Shown here one piece after another: positions 35,365-44,380 of a DNA stretch of 64,000 nucleotides. The position numbers were made by a program, and so were the translations under genes. The notes under the pieces are model-generated. The model worked only from the letters and a program-made list of their open reading frames with translations. It had not been told where the DNA came from and did no database searches. Position 1 is the first letter of the stretch. Every line of letters starts with the position of its first letter. The stretch spans positions 744,001 through 808,000 of the forward strand of contig CAVWMF010000007.1 of NCBI GenBank assembly GCA_963756025.1, given 5' to 3'. The DNA comes from Bog-473 sp963756025 (GTDB taxonomy: Bacteria; Actinomycetota; Acidimicrobiia; Acidimicrobiales; RAAP-2).

Positions 35365-35822
35365 TGGCCCACCAGATGTTCGAGGAGGTCCACCAGCGCG
35401 GCCGCTCCAGCCTGTTCTTCGGGGCTGAGCTCCGCCAGGCGTCGCGTGAGGAAGGCGTTCTTGAGCGTCCGGATGCGCTCCATCGATCGTTTGCCGGCGG
35501 GCGTGATGCGCACGCGGGCACTGCGGCGATCCGCCGCGTCGGTGACGCGGGTCACCATGCCGGCGTCGGCCAGGCTGGCCACGATCTTCGTCATGGTCGG
35601 CGGCTGCACCTGCTCGATCGCGGCCAGCTCTCCGAGCGTGGGGCTCCCGAGGCGGTTGACAGCTCCCAGAGCCGAGGCCTGCGCCGGCGAGAGGCCGGCC
35701 AGTGACTCCTGGCGCAAGAGCCGGTGGAGCCGGTTGATCGACAGGCGGAGCCGGCTGGCCAACTCCTCGGACACCGCGGTGGCGGTGGCTCCTGGCTGAG
35801 GGTCTCGCAGCGGCTCGGGCAT
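35361..35822 (-). CDS. MarR family transcriptional regulator
   Basis: 153 aa, ATG at 35822. Winged helix with recognition segment LGELAAIEQVQPPTMTKIVASL and wing DAADRRSARVRITPAG, flanked by dimerisation helices. It is translationally coupled to the MFS transporter, and a perfect palindrome overlaps its own promoter, so it is likely an autorepressor that also controls the efflux gene. Inducer unknown. Confidence 0.92.
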   Translation of the reverse strand: MPEPLRDPQPGATATAVSEELASRLRLSINRLHRLLRQESLAGLSPAQASALGAVNRLGSPTLGELAAIEQVQPPTMTKIVASLADAGMVTRVTDAADRRSARVRITPAGKRSMERIRTLKNAFLTRRLAELSPEEQAGAAALVDLLEHLVGQ

Positions 35823-35829
35823 GCCCCCC

Positions 35830-35835
35830 AGTATA
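35830..35835 (-). promoter_or_regulatory. -10 element of marR, probably leaderless
   Basis: TATACT on the minus strand ends seven bases before the ATG at 35822, so transcription should start at or next to the start codon. No Shine-Dalgarno sequence is present, as expected for a leaderless mRNA. Confidence 0.5.
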
Positions 35836-35852
35836 GTTAGTTTTGCTAACTA
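35834..35852. promoter_or_regulatory. Putative MarR operator palindrome
   Basis: TAGTTAG-ttttg-CTAACTA, a perfect 7-bp inverted repeat with five bases between, in AT-rich DNA 11 bp before the marR ATG. It fills the spacer of the marR promoter, so binding would block RNA polymerase. Confidence 0.65.
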
Positions 35853-35876
35853 ATGAGCCGCCCGGGACCCGGGGCC

Positions 35877-36212
35877 TCAGAAGTTCGGGACGTACCCTCC
35901 GCTGCCGAGCGACGAGCTCTCGTCCATGCTCAGGGAATCGTCCAGGCCGCCCACGACCTCGGTCACCCAGGACAGGCGCTCCCGCAGGATCCGCTCGACG
36001 CCCCCCGAGAGGGTGGCCGAGCTCACGGCGCACGAGCTGCAGGCCCCTTGGAGCTGCACCTCGACCACGCCGGTGTCCACGTCGGCCCTGACCAGGACCA
36101 GGTCTCCCCCGTCGGCCTGCACCGCCGGCCGCATCAGGTCGATGATCCCCTGCAGCTTGCTCAGGCGGTCGGCACGTTCGGCATCACTCAACGCAGTCTC
36201 GGTATCGGGCAC
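35877..36212 (-). CDS. NifU-like (Nfu) iron-sulfur scaffold protein
   Basis: 111 aa from a GTG at 36212. Single NifU C-terminal domain: LQGIIDLMRPAVQADGGDLVLV and the cluster-binding LQGACSSCAVSSATL with CxxC. It assembles or carries Fe-S clusters. The C-terminal tail after about residue 90 is acidic and Ser/Gly-rich. Single gene in its own right, 54 bp after the FAH-type gene stop region. Confidence 0.92.
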   Translation of the reverse strand: MPDTETALSDAERADRLSKLQGIIDLMRPAVQADGGDLVLVRADVDTGVVEVQLQGACSSCAVSSATLSGGVERILRERLSWVTEVVGGLDDSLSMDESSSLGSGGYVPNF

Positions 36213-36267
36213 CCCACCATTCTGCCGTGCCGGACGCCCGTCGTGACCCGACGGCGGCCATCGGGGC

Positions 36268-37173
36268 TCAGTCCAGGCCGACGGGGACCGGCGGCGCGCC
36301 CTGGACGACGGGGTTGCTGAGCTCGCCGATGCCCTCGATCTCGATGCGCACGACGTCGCCGTCGGCCAGGAAGCGCGGCGGGTCGAACCCGGCGCCGACC
36401 CCCGCCGGCGTGCCGGTGGCGATGACGGTGCCGGGTTCGAGGGGGAAGGCCGTGGTCAGGTACTCGATGAGCGCGGCGCAGCCGAAGATGAGGTCGGCCG
36501 TCGTGGAGTCCTGCCGCAGGTCGTCGTTGACCCAGGTACGCAGGGCCAGGTTTCCGGGGTCGGCGAGCTCGTCGGCGGTGACGAGCCAGGGACCACAGGG
36601 CGCGTGGGAGTCGAACGACTTGCCGAGGGTGAAGGTGGGGGTGCGCCACTGCCAGTCCCGGACGCTGACGTCGTTGATGATGGTGAAGCCGGCCACGACC
36701 TCCATCGCCCGTGCGGCGGGGATGTGCTGGCAGCGCCGGCCGATCACCATCGCCAGCTCCCCTTCGTAGTCGACCATGGTGGACACGCTCGGGAGGACGA
36801 TCGGGTCGCCGGGCCCGGCGATCGACGTCCGTTGCTTGTTGAACCAGTACTGGTACTCGGGAGGCTCACGACCCATCTCGGCCACGTGGGCCCGGTAGTT
36901 CATCCCGATGGCCAAAATGTTGGGTGGGTGGGGAACCGGTGCGTGCCGCCGCACCGCATCGAACGGGTAACGGGCGGCGCGACCCGAAGGGGCCTGACGG
37001 GCGCGCTCGAGCGCGTCGGGGCCGAGGGACAGCAGCTCGGCCATGTCGGCCGGGAGACCGACCGCGGGGTCGCTCAGGTCGACGATCTCGTCACCGGCCA
37101 GGAGGCCGGGTCGGGGGCCGTCCGCACCAGCGGCGGACGACGTCGGCAGGGGGGAGAAACTGAGCAGGCGCAT
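36268..37173 (-). CDS. Fumarylacetoacetate hydrolase family protein
   Basis: 301 aa from the ATG at 37173. FAH fold with ILAIGMNYRAHVAEMG, a metal-binding set DYEGELAMVIG, IINDVSVRDWQW, GKSFDSHAPCGPWLV and TGTPAGVGAGFDPPRFL. Members cleave C-C bonds in acylpyruvates or decarboxylate oxaloacetate; the exact substrate is not clear. No signal peptide. Confidence 0.92.
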   Translation of the reverse strand: MRLLSFSPLPTSSAAGADGPRPGLLAGDEIVDLSDPAVGLPADMAELLSLGPDALERARQAPSGRAARYPFDAVRRHAPVPHPPNILAIGMNYRAHVAEMGREPPEYQYWFNKQRTSIAGPGDPIVLPSVSTMVDYEGELAMVIGRRCQHIPAARAMEVVAGFTIINDVSVRDWQWRTPTFTLGKSFDSHAPCGPWLVTADELADPGNLALRTWVNDDLRQDSTTADLIFGCAALIEYLTTAFPLEPGTVIATGTPAGVGAGFDPPRFLADGDVVRIEIEGIGELSNPVVQGAPPVPVGLD

Positions 37174-37210
37174 GCACTCAACGGTAGGGGCGGGCGGGCT
37201 GGTCGGGCAA

Positions 37211-38425
37211 TCAGGGTGCACACGACAGGAGGGCACGTAGGGCGCGCTCGCCCCACGACGAGGCGACCGCTGACCACTCCTGCGGATGGTCGACGACCGC
37301 ATCGGCCTCGGACCACAACTCGCCTTCGACCGGATCCAGGACGCCTCTGATCTCTTCGATCGCTCCGGGTTCGGCGTCCACCCGTTGCCGCAGGGCGTCG
37401 GCGGCCCGCCACATCGGCTCGCCGGAGAGCTCGAACGGCACGAAGGGCGGCGGTCCGGCCACCGTGCGGGGGAATGCCGGCACGTAGATGCTCGTGCAGG
37501 GGCTGCCCAACGCCACGTAGACACGGAGCGGTGCTCCCTCGGCCACGCCGGACGGCAGCACCGCAATGAACGAGGCGGCGGTGACACTGCGCTGCGGCAC
37601 GTGCATACAGACGCTGGCCCTGCCCGGGTCCGCCGGACCCGCCGGCGGCGGCTGCGCCTTTCCGATGCTGCCGGGTGACCCCCACGGACCACGGCCGTGA
37701 TCACGCAGGTGCGCGGCGACTGCGGCAGGGGTGAGACCGGTACCCTCGTCCCGCCTGGCGCGGAGGAAGGCGAGGCCGGCGGCTCGACGGACATCGGCGG
37801 ACGCCGTCGGCGCCTCGGGGTCGCGGAAGCGGTCGAAGTCCTCGCCCGCCGCCAGCTCGGGTGAGGCCTGCGTCCAATGCGTCCCCACCGTCAGCCGGTT
37901 GCTGATGGCCGTGCCGCGACCGGCAGGGGCGGCGGCGTAGTCGGTACCCGACGTATCGAGGACGAACGCTTCTTCGGCGTCGGCGATCAGGAACGAGGAG
38001 TCGTAGGCCCCGTCGTGCGCCGCGTCGGCGATCCCCCCTTGGCCGTAGGTGCCGAGCAACTCGATCAGGATCTCGAGCGCGTGCTGCGCCGTGCGGGCGC
38101 GCTCGAGACCGAGCCGGACGAGGTCCATGCCGATCAGTCCCGGTCGCCCCGCTGCGTGTTCGTGCACCGTGCTGACACGTTCGTTGCCGATGGCCACGCC
38201 GAATTCGTTGACGCCGTGCTCGGCCCCCCAGAGCCACGTCGGGCAGGAAAGGAACACGGAGTGCGCACCGGTGTCGCCGATGGACAGGTACTGCGTGCGC
38301 AGGGTGCAGCCGGCCGTCGGACGGCGGCCGAACGGCACGGCGAGCTGGACCTCACCGACGGGCCGGTCCGAGTTCTTGGCGAAGACCATCCCGTCCGCAC
38401 CGGGACCACACAGGGTGTCGCACAT
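37211..38425 (-). CDS. C69/secernin-like Ntn hydrolase
   Basis: 404 aa. The ATG at 38425 gives MCDTLCGPGADGMVFAKNSD; removal of Met exposes Cys2 as the N-terminal nucleophile, the rule for peptidase C69 and secernins, which decides this start over an in-frame ATG at 38437. Further family signs: WGAEHGVNEFGVAIGNE and EEAFVLDTSGTDYAA. It probably hydrolyses a small peptide or amide. Divergent from the P450 gene with 38 bp between starts. Confidence 0.85.
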   Translation of the reverse strand: MCDTLCGPGADGMVFAKNSDRPVGEVQLAVPFGRRPTAGCTLRTQYLSIGDTGAHSVFLSCPTWLWGAEHGVNEFGVAIGNERVSTVHEHAAGRPGLIGMDLVRLGLERARTAQHALEILIELLGTYGQGGIADAAHDGAYDSSFLIADAEEAFVLDTSGTDYAAAPAGRGTAISNRLTVGTHWTQASPELAAGEDFDRFRDPEAPTASADVRRAAGLAFLRARRDEGTGLTPAAVAAHLRDHGRGPWGSPGSIGKAQPPPAGPADPGRASVCMHVPQRSVTAASFIAVLPSGVAEGAPLRVYVALGSPCTSIYVPAFPRTVAGPPPFVPFELSGEPMWRAADALRQRVDAEPGAIEEIRGVLDPVEGELWSEADAVVDHPQEWSAVASSWGERALRALLSCAP

Positions 38426-38463
38426 GCCGTCGAGCATACGGAGCCTGAGTAGGGTGAAGCCTC

Positions 38464-39753
38464 GTGGAACCTCGTGAGGTCCTCGCATTCGACCAGATCA
38501 ACCTGTCCGACAATGCGTTCTGGACCCGACCGTGGGAAGAGCGTGAGGGCGCATTCCGCCTGTTGCGTCGGGAACATCCCCTGGCGTTCTTCGACGAGCC
38601 CCCCTTCCCCGGCCAACTGGGGCAGGTACTGCCCAAGGGCCCGGGCTACCGCGCCGTGACCCGGCACGCGCACATCGCCGAGGTCAGCCGCCACCCCGAG
38701 ATCTACCGTTCAGGACAGGGCGCCACCAGCATCTTGGACATGCCCGAGGAGTTGCTCGAGTACTTCGGCTCCATGATCAGCACGGACAACCCCCGTCACG
38801 CGCGCTTGCGCCGCATCGTGTCGGCCGCCTTCAACCCCCGGATGATCACGCGCATCGAAGAGCACATCGAGCTCGTGGCCGGCGACGTCATCGACCGCGT
38901 GGCCGAACAGGGCGGGTGCGACTTCGTGGTCGACGTGGCGGGCCGGCTCCCCCTCGCCATCATCTGCGAGATGATGGGCATCGGACCGGCCGACTACGAC
39001 GCCGTTTTCGCCGCGTCCAATGTCATCCTGAGCCAGGGCGATCCCGAATACGTCCCGTCGGGTACCGACCCCCTGGTGGCGTTCATGGAAGCGGGCCAGC
39101 AGCTCACGCTCCTCATGTCAGAGCTCGCCGAGGAGCGGCGGGTCAACCCGACCGACGATGTCACCTCGGCCCTCATCACCACCAACATCGACGGCGAGGC
39201 TCTCACCGCATCCGAGGTGGCGTCCTTCTTCATTCTCCTGGTCGTCGCAGGCAACGAGACGACCCGCAATGCCATCAGCCACGGGCTCCTTGCCCTCACC
39301 GAGCACCCCGAACAACGAGCCCTGTGGCAGGCCGATCCCACGGCCATTGCGGCGACCAGTGTCGACGAGATCGTCCGCTGGGGCTCACCGGTGATCTGGA
39401 TGCGGCGCACCGTGGCCGAGCACACGGTGCTGGGGGGCGAGGAACTGGAACCGGGCGACAAGCTGGTCCTTTACTACAACTCGGGCAACCGGGACGAGGA
39501 GGTCTTCGCCGACCCGTACCGGTTCGATGTGCGCCGCAGCCCTAACCCGCATGTCGGCTTCGGCGCGGCCGGCCCGCACTTCTGCCTCGGTGCTCACCTC
39601 GCCCGGCAGGAGATCAAGGTCATGTTCCGGCAGCTCTTCGAGCGGCTCCCCGACATCGAGGCGTCCGGTGAGCCGGACCGGCTCCGCTCGTCGTTCATCA
39701 ACGGGATCAAGCATCTCGACTGCACGTTCACCCCGGGCCGCCCCGGCCGCTGA
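38464..39753 (+). CDS. Cytochrome P450
   Basis: 429 aa from a GTG at 38464. All P450 marks: I-helix oxygen-binding VVAGNETTRNAISHG, K-helix ExxR as EIVR, and the heme loop FGAAGPHFCLGAHLAR with the thiolate Cys near residue 375. The ACNETTRN-type I-helix and overall pattern resemble the CYP124/125/142 group that hydroxylates sterol and lipid side chains. It needs ferredoxin partners, none of which lie nearby. Soluble. Confidence 0.94.
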   Translation: MEPREVLAFDQINLSDNAFWTRPWEEREGAFRLLRREHPLAFFDEPPFPGQLGQVLPKGPGYRAVTRHAHIAEVSRHPEIYRSGQGATSILDMPEELLEYFGSMISTDNPRHARLRRIVSAAFNPRMITRIEEHIELVAGDVIDRVAEQGGCDFVVDVAGRLPLAIICEMMGIGPADYDAVFAASNVILSQGDPEYVPSGTDPLVAFMEAGQQLTLLMSELAEERRVNPTDDVTSALITTNIDGEALTASEVASFFILLVVAGNETTRNAISHGLLALTEHPEQRALWQADPTAIAATSVDEIVRWGSPVIWMRRTVAEHTVLGGEELEPGDKLVLYYNSGNRDEEVFADPYRFDVRRSPNPHVGFGAAGPHFCLGAHLARQEIKVMFRQLFERLPDIEASGEPDRLRSSFINGIKHLDCTFTPGRPGR

Positions 39754-39782
39754 CCCGTCGGCGTCCGCGTCGGTGCGCCGGA

Positions 39783-40130
39783 TCAGGTTGGTGTGTCGGC
39801 GAACTCGTGGAAGGCGGCGAGCGCCCTCGGTCCCCATACGAGCCCGGGTCCGCCGTTCATCATGATGGCCACGCCGATCATCTCGGACACCTCAGCAAGT
39901 GTCGCCCCCCGGTGCGCCGCGCCACGCGCATGAGCCGAGATGCACCCGTCGCACTCACGGGTGATCGCGACGGCCAACGCGATGAGCTCCTTCATGCGCG
40001 TCGACAAGGCGCCTTCCGCCATCGCCGCCCTGTGCATGGCGCCGTAGCCGGCCAAGACGTCGGGAATCGCGTCGACCAATTCGCGGTAAGGGGCCTTGAG
40101 ATCCTCGGTGACCTGATGAAAATGTTCCAT
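39783..40130 (-). CDS. Carboxymuconolactone decarboxylase/AhpD-like protein
   Basis: 115 aa, ATG at 40130. All-helical AhpD-like domain with ITRECDGCISAHARGAAHRG, the CxxC...H redox site of alkylhydroperoxidase-D proteins, and MMNGGPGLVWG. It may reduce peroxides or act on thiols. A TetR regulator gene lies 16 bases upstream on the same strand. Confidence 0.9.
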   Translation of the reverse strand: MEHFHQVTEDLKAPYRELVDAIPDVLAGYGAMHRAAMAEGALSTRMKELIALAVAITRECDGCISAHARGAAHRGATLAEVSEMIGVAIMMNGGPGLVWGPRALAAFHEFADTPT

Positions 40131-40146
40131 GGCTCATGCTGACACG

Positions 40147-40713
40147 TCAGCGCGGGCGGGCAGTTGCTTCGATGGCGCTGGACACGGCCGCCCCCAGCAT
40201 GTCCTGCAGGAGGGCGAAGTCGGCGTCCAGCTGGGCGGCCGAGTGCGCGGCGAACCTCCCCCCCGCCTCGCTGGCCGCAAAGCCGAGGATGGCCGTCGCC
40301 AGGAGGCGTTCGAGTTGCACGACGTCTTCTTCGCCGAGTCCCGCCTCGCGCAACGCTGCGTAGACGACGTCACGCGTCCGTCTCGCTCCCGGGGTGGCGG
40401 CGGCGCGCCGGAGGAGCAGCGGGAACACCTCCGGGTGGCGGAGCGCAGCCATCCGGGTACCCCGCGCCAAGGCGGCAAGGCGCTCGGGCCACGGGTCCTG
40501 CGGATCAGGGAGGGCGACCTCCAGCAGAATGCTCTCCACCACCCCGTCGAGGAGGTCTGCTTTGTTCGCCACGTGCCGGTAGAGGGCCATGGGCGTCACG
40601 CCGAGGCGGTCGGCCACTCCCTGCATGGTGACCGCGGCCAATCCCTCCTCGTCCGCCAACCGCAGGCTGGCCGCCAGGACGGCGGCACGATCAATTTGGG
40701 CGGGTCGTCCCAT
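40147..40713 (-). CDS. TetR family transcriptional regulator
   Basis: 188 aa, ATG at 40713. N-terminal helix-turn-helix (DEEGLAAVTMQGVADRLGVTPMALYRHVANKADLLDGV in pieces: AVTMQGVADRLGV, MALYRHVANK) and a helical ligand-binding domain with a TetR_C type tail. It is followed by the AhpD-like gene, its probable target. Confidence 0.9.
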   Translation of the reverse strand: MGRPAQIDRAAVLAASLRLADEEGLAAVTMQGVADRLGVTPMALYRHVANKADLLDGVVESILLEVALPDPQDPWPERLAALARGTRMAALRHPEVFPLLLRRAAATPGARRTRDVVYAALREAGLGEEDVVQLERLLATAILGFAASEAGGRFAAHSAAQLDADFALLQDMLGAAVSSAIEATARPR

Positions 40714-40740
40714 CAGGGTCAGTATCGCCCAGCCGATCGA

Positions 40741-41358
40741 TCACGGGGTGCTGGCTCCGCGTGGGCCGCGGGCCCTGACCTCCTCGACCGAGGACATCGC
40801 ATCGCGCAGTTCCTGGATCCAGTCTGACTCGTGCTGGGCCACGAGACGCACGCACCACGCCAAAGCCTCGCTCCGACTACGGGCGACTCCCGCGTCGATC
40901 AAGGTGTCGAGCACGCGCCGGTCGGCCAATCGCAGCCGGGTCATGACCGGAACGCCTGCGGTGGTGAACAGGACCCGGGAGCCACCGCACTGCGCACCCC
41001 AGGACACGGTGCGCGAGAACGCCGGCTGTGCCTCTTCTGCGATGCGCATGCGGCCGCCGCGGGAGTCCTCCCGGAAGCCACTGATCCGGGCCTGCTCGGC
41101 CACGCGCACTTCCTCTTCACTTGCGCCGGCCGGGAGCTGCGGTGCGGGCAGCGACCCCACCACCTGCAACTCGTCCTGATCCACTTCGATCGTCACCGGA
41201 CCGTCGAACCAGCCGTCCGGAATACGACCTGCGAACCATGCGGCGATCAGCCGCTCCTGCTCCGGTCCCGATGGTGGAGCACCCCCGGAGCGACGGCGGC
41301 CACCCCGCCGACCCGCCCATGGAGCTTCCCCTGATGATCCTGTGTTGTCTGGTCTCAT
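40741..41358 (-). CDS. Hypothetical protein with ribbon-helix-helix-like C-terminus
   Basis: 205 aa from the ATG at 41358 (an in-frame GTG at 41376 is less likely). The first 40 residues are basic and Gly/Ser-rich. The C-terminal part, LADRRVLDTLIDAGVARSRS and EALAWCVRLVAQHESDW, has the pattern of a CopG/MetJ-type ribbon-helix-helix. A -10-like TAATCT lies seven bases before the ATG, so it may be leaderless. Two GATTAC boxes sit directly at the start, which would suit autoregulation. Family not recognised. Confidence 0.6.
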   Translation of the reverse strand: MRPDNTGSSGEAPWAGRRGGRRRSGGAPPSGPEQERLIAAWFAGRIPDGWFDGPVTIEVDQDELQVVGSLPAPQLPAGASEEEVRVAEQARISGFREDSRGGRMRIAEEAQPAFSRTVSWGAQCGGSRVLFTTAGVPVMTRLRLADRRVLDTLIDAGVARSRSEALAWCVRLVAQHESDWIQELRDAMSSVEEVRARGPRGASTP

Positions 41359-41372
41359 GATTACTAGATTAC
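41359..41372. promoter_or_regulatory. GATTAC direct repeat in divergent promoter
   Basis: GATTAC-TA-GATTAC abuts the ATG of the ribbon-helix-helix-like gene and overlaps its likely -10. Closely spaced direct repeats are typical binding sites for that class of regulator. Function inferred. Confidence 0.35.
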
Positions 41373-41451
41373 ACACTTACTGATTAAATGCAAACCAATA
41401 ATCCCCCAGCTCGATAAGGAATATTTATGTATATTTCATATGCGTATAAGA

Positions 41452-41457
41452 TATATT
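41452..41457 (+). promoter_or_regulatory. -10 element for the ATP-grasp gene
   Basis: TATATT in a run of about 90 AT-rich bases (41360-41463). It ends six bases before the ATG at 41464, and no Shine-Dalgarno sequence is seen, so a leaderless transcript is likely. Confidence 0.45.
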
Positions 41458-41463
41458 AACTAC

Positions 41464-42714
41464 ATGCGGATCCTCCTCACCGAAGGGGCCGGACTGACCT
41501 CCCGGCAAGTTTCGACCCAGCTGGACGGCCTGGGACACCACGTTGTCGTCGCCGTGTCCGACCCCCTGTGCCTCGCCCGTTTCACTCGTCACGTTCGTGC
41601 CCTCTCACCCGTCCCGGAGTTCGGGCGGCGACCCCTGGTCTGGTTCGACCATCTGCTCGAGGTGGCGAGGGACGAACAGATCGACGTCGTGTTCCCCACC
41701 CAGGAACAGGTCGCGGTGCTCTCACACCAACTCCCCCGCCTCATCGACGCCGGCCTCGTCACCGCCGTGCCTCCGTTCGCCTCCCTGGTCCAGGTGCAGG
41801 ACAAGGTTTCGGCTCGCGGCACGCTCGAGAGTCTCGGCATATCCCAACCTCACTCCGTCGTCGTGCGGACGGAGCCTGAATTGGCACTCTGGACCACCTT
41901 CCCGGCCTACGTGAAGGCGCCGGTCGGCACGGGATCGACCGGCGTGGTGCGCGTGGTCGATGCGTCGGGATTGGTCGCGGCGTTCTCCCGCTTCAAGGGC
42001 GACGGCGCCCTGGCCGACGGCGGCGTGCTCGTGCAGGAGGCGCTGCAGGGCACATTCGTCATGGCGCAATGCGTCTTCGACGCCGGGACGCTCGTCGCAT
42101 TCCATAGCGTCGAGCGCGCGCAGGAGGGTGCGAACGGCAGCGCCTCCGCGAAGGCCAGCGTGGAAATGCCCCTCCTGCGCCGCGACCTCGCTCATCTCGG
42201 CCGGTCCCTGCGGTGGCATGGCGGGCTGTCGGTGGATGCCATCGTGGTGGACAGCCGCCCGTTCGTCATCGACGTCAACGCGCGCCTGGTCGAACCGGCG
42301 AACGCGCTGGCTGCAGGAACCGATCTGGTGTCCACGCTCCTCGCCGTCGCGCTGGGCACGTACGTCGCCCCGTCGCCGCCTTCCCTCGTCGGCGTACGCA
42401 CGCACCAGTTCCTGATGGCGATACTCGGGGCGGCGGAGCGCTCCGGTCGGCGACGACACGTGCTCGCCGAGATCGCCCGCTGTGTGGCTCGACGGGGCGT
42501 CTATGCCGGGTCGGTCGAAGAGCTCCTGCCTCCCCAGCGCGACTGGCGGACGATCGTGCCGATGGTCGGCGCCATCGTGACGGTGGTGGTCAAGCCTGAT
42601 CATTGGCGCCTCTTCACCGAAGGGGCGGTCTCCCGCTACGCCCTGGCGGCCGAGGGATGGCGCGAACTCCGAGAACTGGCTCCCTTGGACAGGCTCAGTC
42701 CAACGCCAGCTTGA
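41464..42714 (+). CDS. ATP-grasp family protein
   Basis: 416 aa from the ATG at 41464 (MRILLTEGAGLTSRQ); an earlier in-frame start lies inside the promoter. N-terminal Rossmann-like pre-ATP-grasp domain (1-100), then an ATP-grasp core: VQDKVSARGTLESLGISQP, YVKAPVGTGSTGVV (phosphate-binding Lys and loop), VQEALQGTFVMAQCVF and the metal-binding VIDVNARLVEPAN. This resembles carbamoyl-phosphate-synthase-large-chain-like ligases that join a carboxylate to an amine. Substrate unknown. It is convergent with the GNAT gene, overlapping by 20 bp. Confidence 0.82.
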   Translation: MRILLTEGAGLTSRQVSTQLDGLGHHVVVAVSDPLCLARFTRHVRALSPVPEFGRRPLVWFDHLLEVARDEQIDVVFPTQEQVAVLSHQLPRLIDAGLVTAVPPFASLVQVQDKVSARGTLESLGISQPHSVVVRTEPELALWTTFPAYVKAPVGTGSTGVVRVVDASGLVAAFSRFKGDGALADGGVLVQEALQGTFVMAQCVFDAGTLVAFHSVERAQEGANGSASAKASVEMPLLRRDLAHLGRSLRWHGGLSVDAIVVDSRPFVIDVNARLVEPANALAAGTDLVSTLLAVALGTYVAPSPPSLVGVRTHQFLMAILGAAERSGRRRHVLAEIARCVARRGVYAGSVEELLPPQRDWRTIVPMVGAIVTVVVKPDHWRLFTEGAVSRYALAAEGWRELRELAPLDRLSPTPA

Positions 42715-43138
42715 AACCCTGGTGCGAGGCCACGAAACCAAGGCCGGCATAGAACCGGTGGGCGCCGGTCCGCGCCTGGTTGGAGGTGAGCTGCACGCGG
42801 TAGCACCCGAGGGCTCTCGCCCGGTCGATCGCCGCACCCATCAGGATCCGACCGATCCCCTGACTCCGCCAATCCGGGTGCACGTGCACCGATTCGACCT
42901 CGGCACACAGCCCGCCCCTCGACTGGAGATGGCGGAAGACGATCAGCTGGCACACACCGACGACCTCGTGCCCCACCCCGGCGACCAGGACATCGCCGGC
43001 ACCCTGCATGATCTCGCCCAGGGCAGCGCGGTACGCCGACGCATCCGCCGGATCCTCCTTCCCCTCGACGAGAGACCCGTGCACGAAAAGCTCGACGATC
43101 CGTGGAAGGTCGGGCTCCGTGGCGGCGCGGATCACCAC
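42695..43138 (-). CDS. GNAT family N-acetyltransferase
   Basis: 147 aa from a GTG at 43138; a TTG at 43147 is possible. GNAT fold: VVIRAATEPDLPRIVELF (beta1-alpha1), VVGVCQLIVF, acetyl-CoA pyrophosphate loop VHPDWRSQGIGRILM, and the C-terminal ALGCYRVQLTSNQARTGAHRFYAGLGF. Substrate unknown. Confidence 0.9.
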   Translation of the reverse strand: MVIRAATEPDLPRIVELFVHGSLVEGKEDPADASAYRAALGEIMQGAGDVLVAGVGHEVVGVCQLIVFRHLQSRGGLCAEVESVHVHPDWRSQGIGRILMGAAIDRARALGCYRVQLTSNQARTGAHRFYAGLGFVASHQGFKLALD

Positions 43139-43407
43139 GTCAGGCAATCGGACGTCGGGGCTCAACCGTCCACCAGGATGCAGTGAGGGGCCTGCGTCTC
43201 CGAACGGTGCGAGGCGCGATAAATGACTCCGCATCCGGCGCACGCGTCCATGCCCCATTGTGACGCCGGGTCTCGCCGGATCGTGCAGCGGCGTCCTTGT
43301 GGGCAGGCGGCCCGGCGCCGGGGGGATCGGCAGAGTCACGCCGCCGGCCGGTACGATCCCCCCGTCGCCGCTGCGGGCGGGCGAGCGGGACAACGAGAGG
43401 GTGGGGA

Positions 43408-44380
43408 ATGACGCAGGTCAACACCGTGCGGGGGCCAGTGGAGGGACCGGCCCTGGGAAGGACCCTCATGCACGAGCACATCTTCGTCCTGAGTCCTGAG
43501 ATCGAGAAGACCGCCGCGGAATGGGACGAAGAGGCGGAGCAAGCAGGGGCAGTGGCCAAGCTGCAGGAGCTCAAGCGCCAGGGGATCGACACGCTCGTCG
43601 ACCTCACGGTCATCGGCTTGGGTCGCTACATCCCCCGCATCAAAGCCATCGCGGACCTGGTGCCGGAAATCAATATCGTCGTCGCCACCGGCGTCTACAC
43701 CTACAACGACGTGCCGATGTTCTTCCACTTCCAAGGACCGGGCACGATCCTCGGCGGACCCGAGCCCATGGTCGAGATGTTCATAAGGGAAATCCGTGAG
43801 GGCATCGCGGAGACGGGCGTGCGAGCGGGAATTCTCAAATGCGCCACCGATGAACCCGGCATGACGCCCGGGGTGCGAACGCGTCCTGCGCGCCGTCGCC
43901 CGGGCCCACCGGGCCACAGGCGTCCCCATCACCACGCATACGCCGCGACCGCCCGAACCGTGGGGCCTGGAGCAACAGCGCATCTTCAAAGAGGAGGGCG
44001 TCGACCTTTCGCGGGTCGTCATCGGCCACAGCGGCGGGACGGTCAACACGGACTACCACCTGGCGCTGATCGAGAACGGGTCGTTCATCGGGTTCGATCA
44101 TTTCGGTATGTCCGGCATCACACTCGAAGATCGCGTGGACGCCGTGGTCCGTCTGTGCGATCGGGGTTACGCCGAACGCATCGTGCTCTCCCACGACGCC
44201 ATGTGCTTCGTGGACTGGTTCCCCCGCTCCATGCTGGACGCCCTCCGGGAATGGCGCTGGACCTACATTTCGACGGACGTACTGCCGGTCATGCGCGAGC
44301 GCGGTGTCAGCGACGCCGATATCGAGAGCATGCTGGTGACGAATCCACGCACGATCCTCGAGGGCGGTGAACCCTACTGA
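43408..44380 (+). CDS. Phosphotriesterase-family metal-dependent hydrolase (one apparent extra base)
   Basis: 323 aa after one surplus base near 43876 is removed; ATG at 43408. TIM-barrel binuclear hydrolase: HEH in LMHEHIFVL, the bridging Lys in GILKCATDE, then in the next frame His in ITTHTPPRP, His in VIGHSGGT and Asp in LSHDAMC, all in order. The family covers phosphotriesterases and quorum-quenching lactonases. Its stop overlaps the ATG of the acyl-CoA ligase (TGATG). Locus length is 3n+1. Confidence 0.88.

Noticed and set aside
40590..41179. Plus-strand frame across the TetR/RHH-like genes
   Set aside because: Ser/Arg/Thr-rich shadow of the minus-strand genes.
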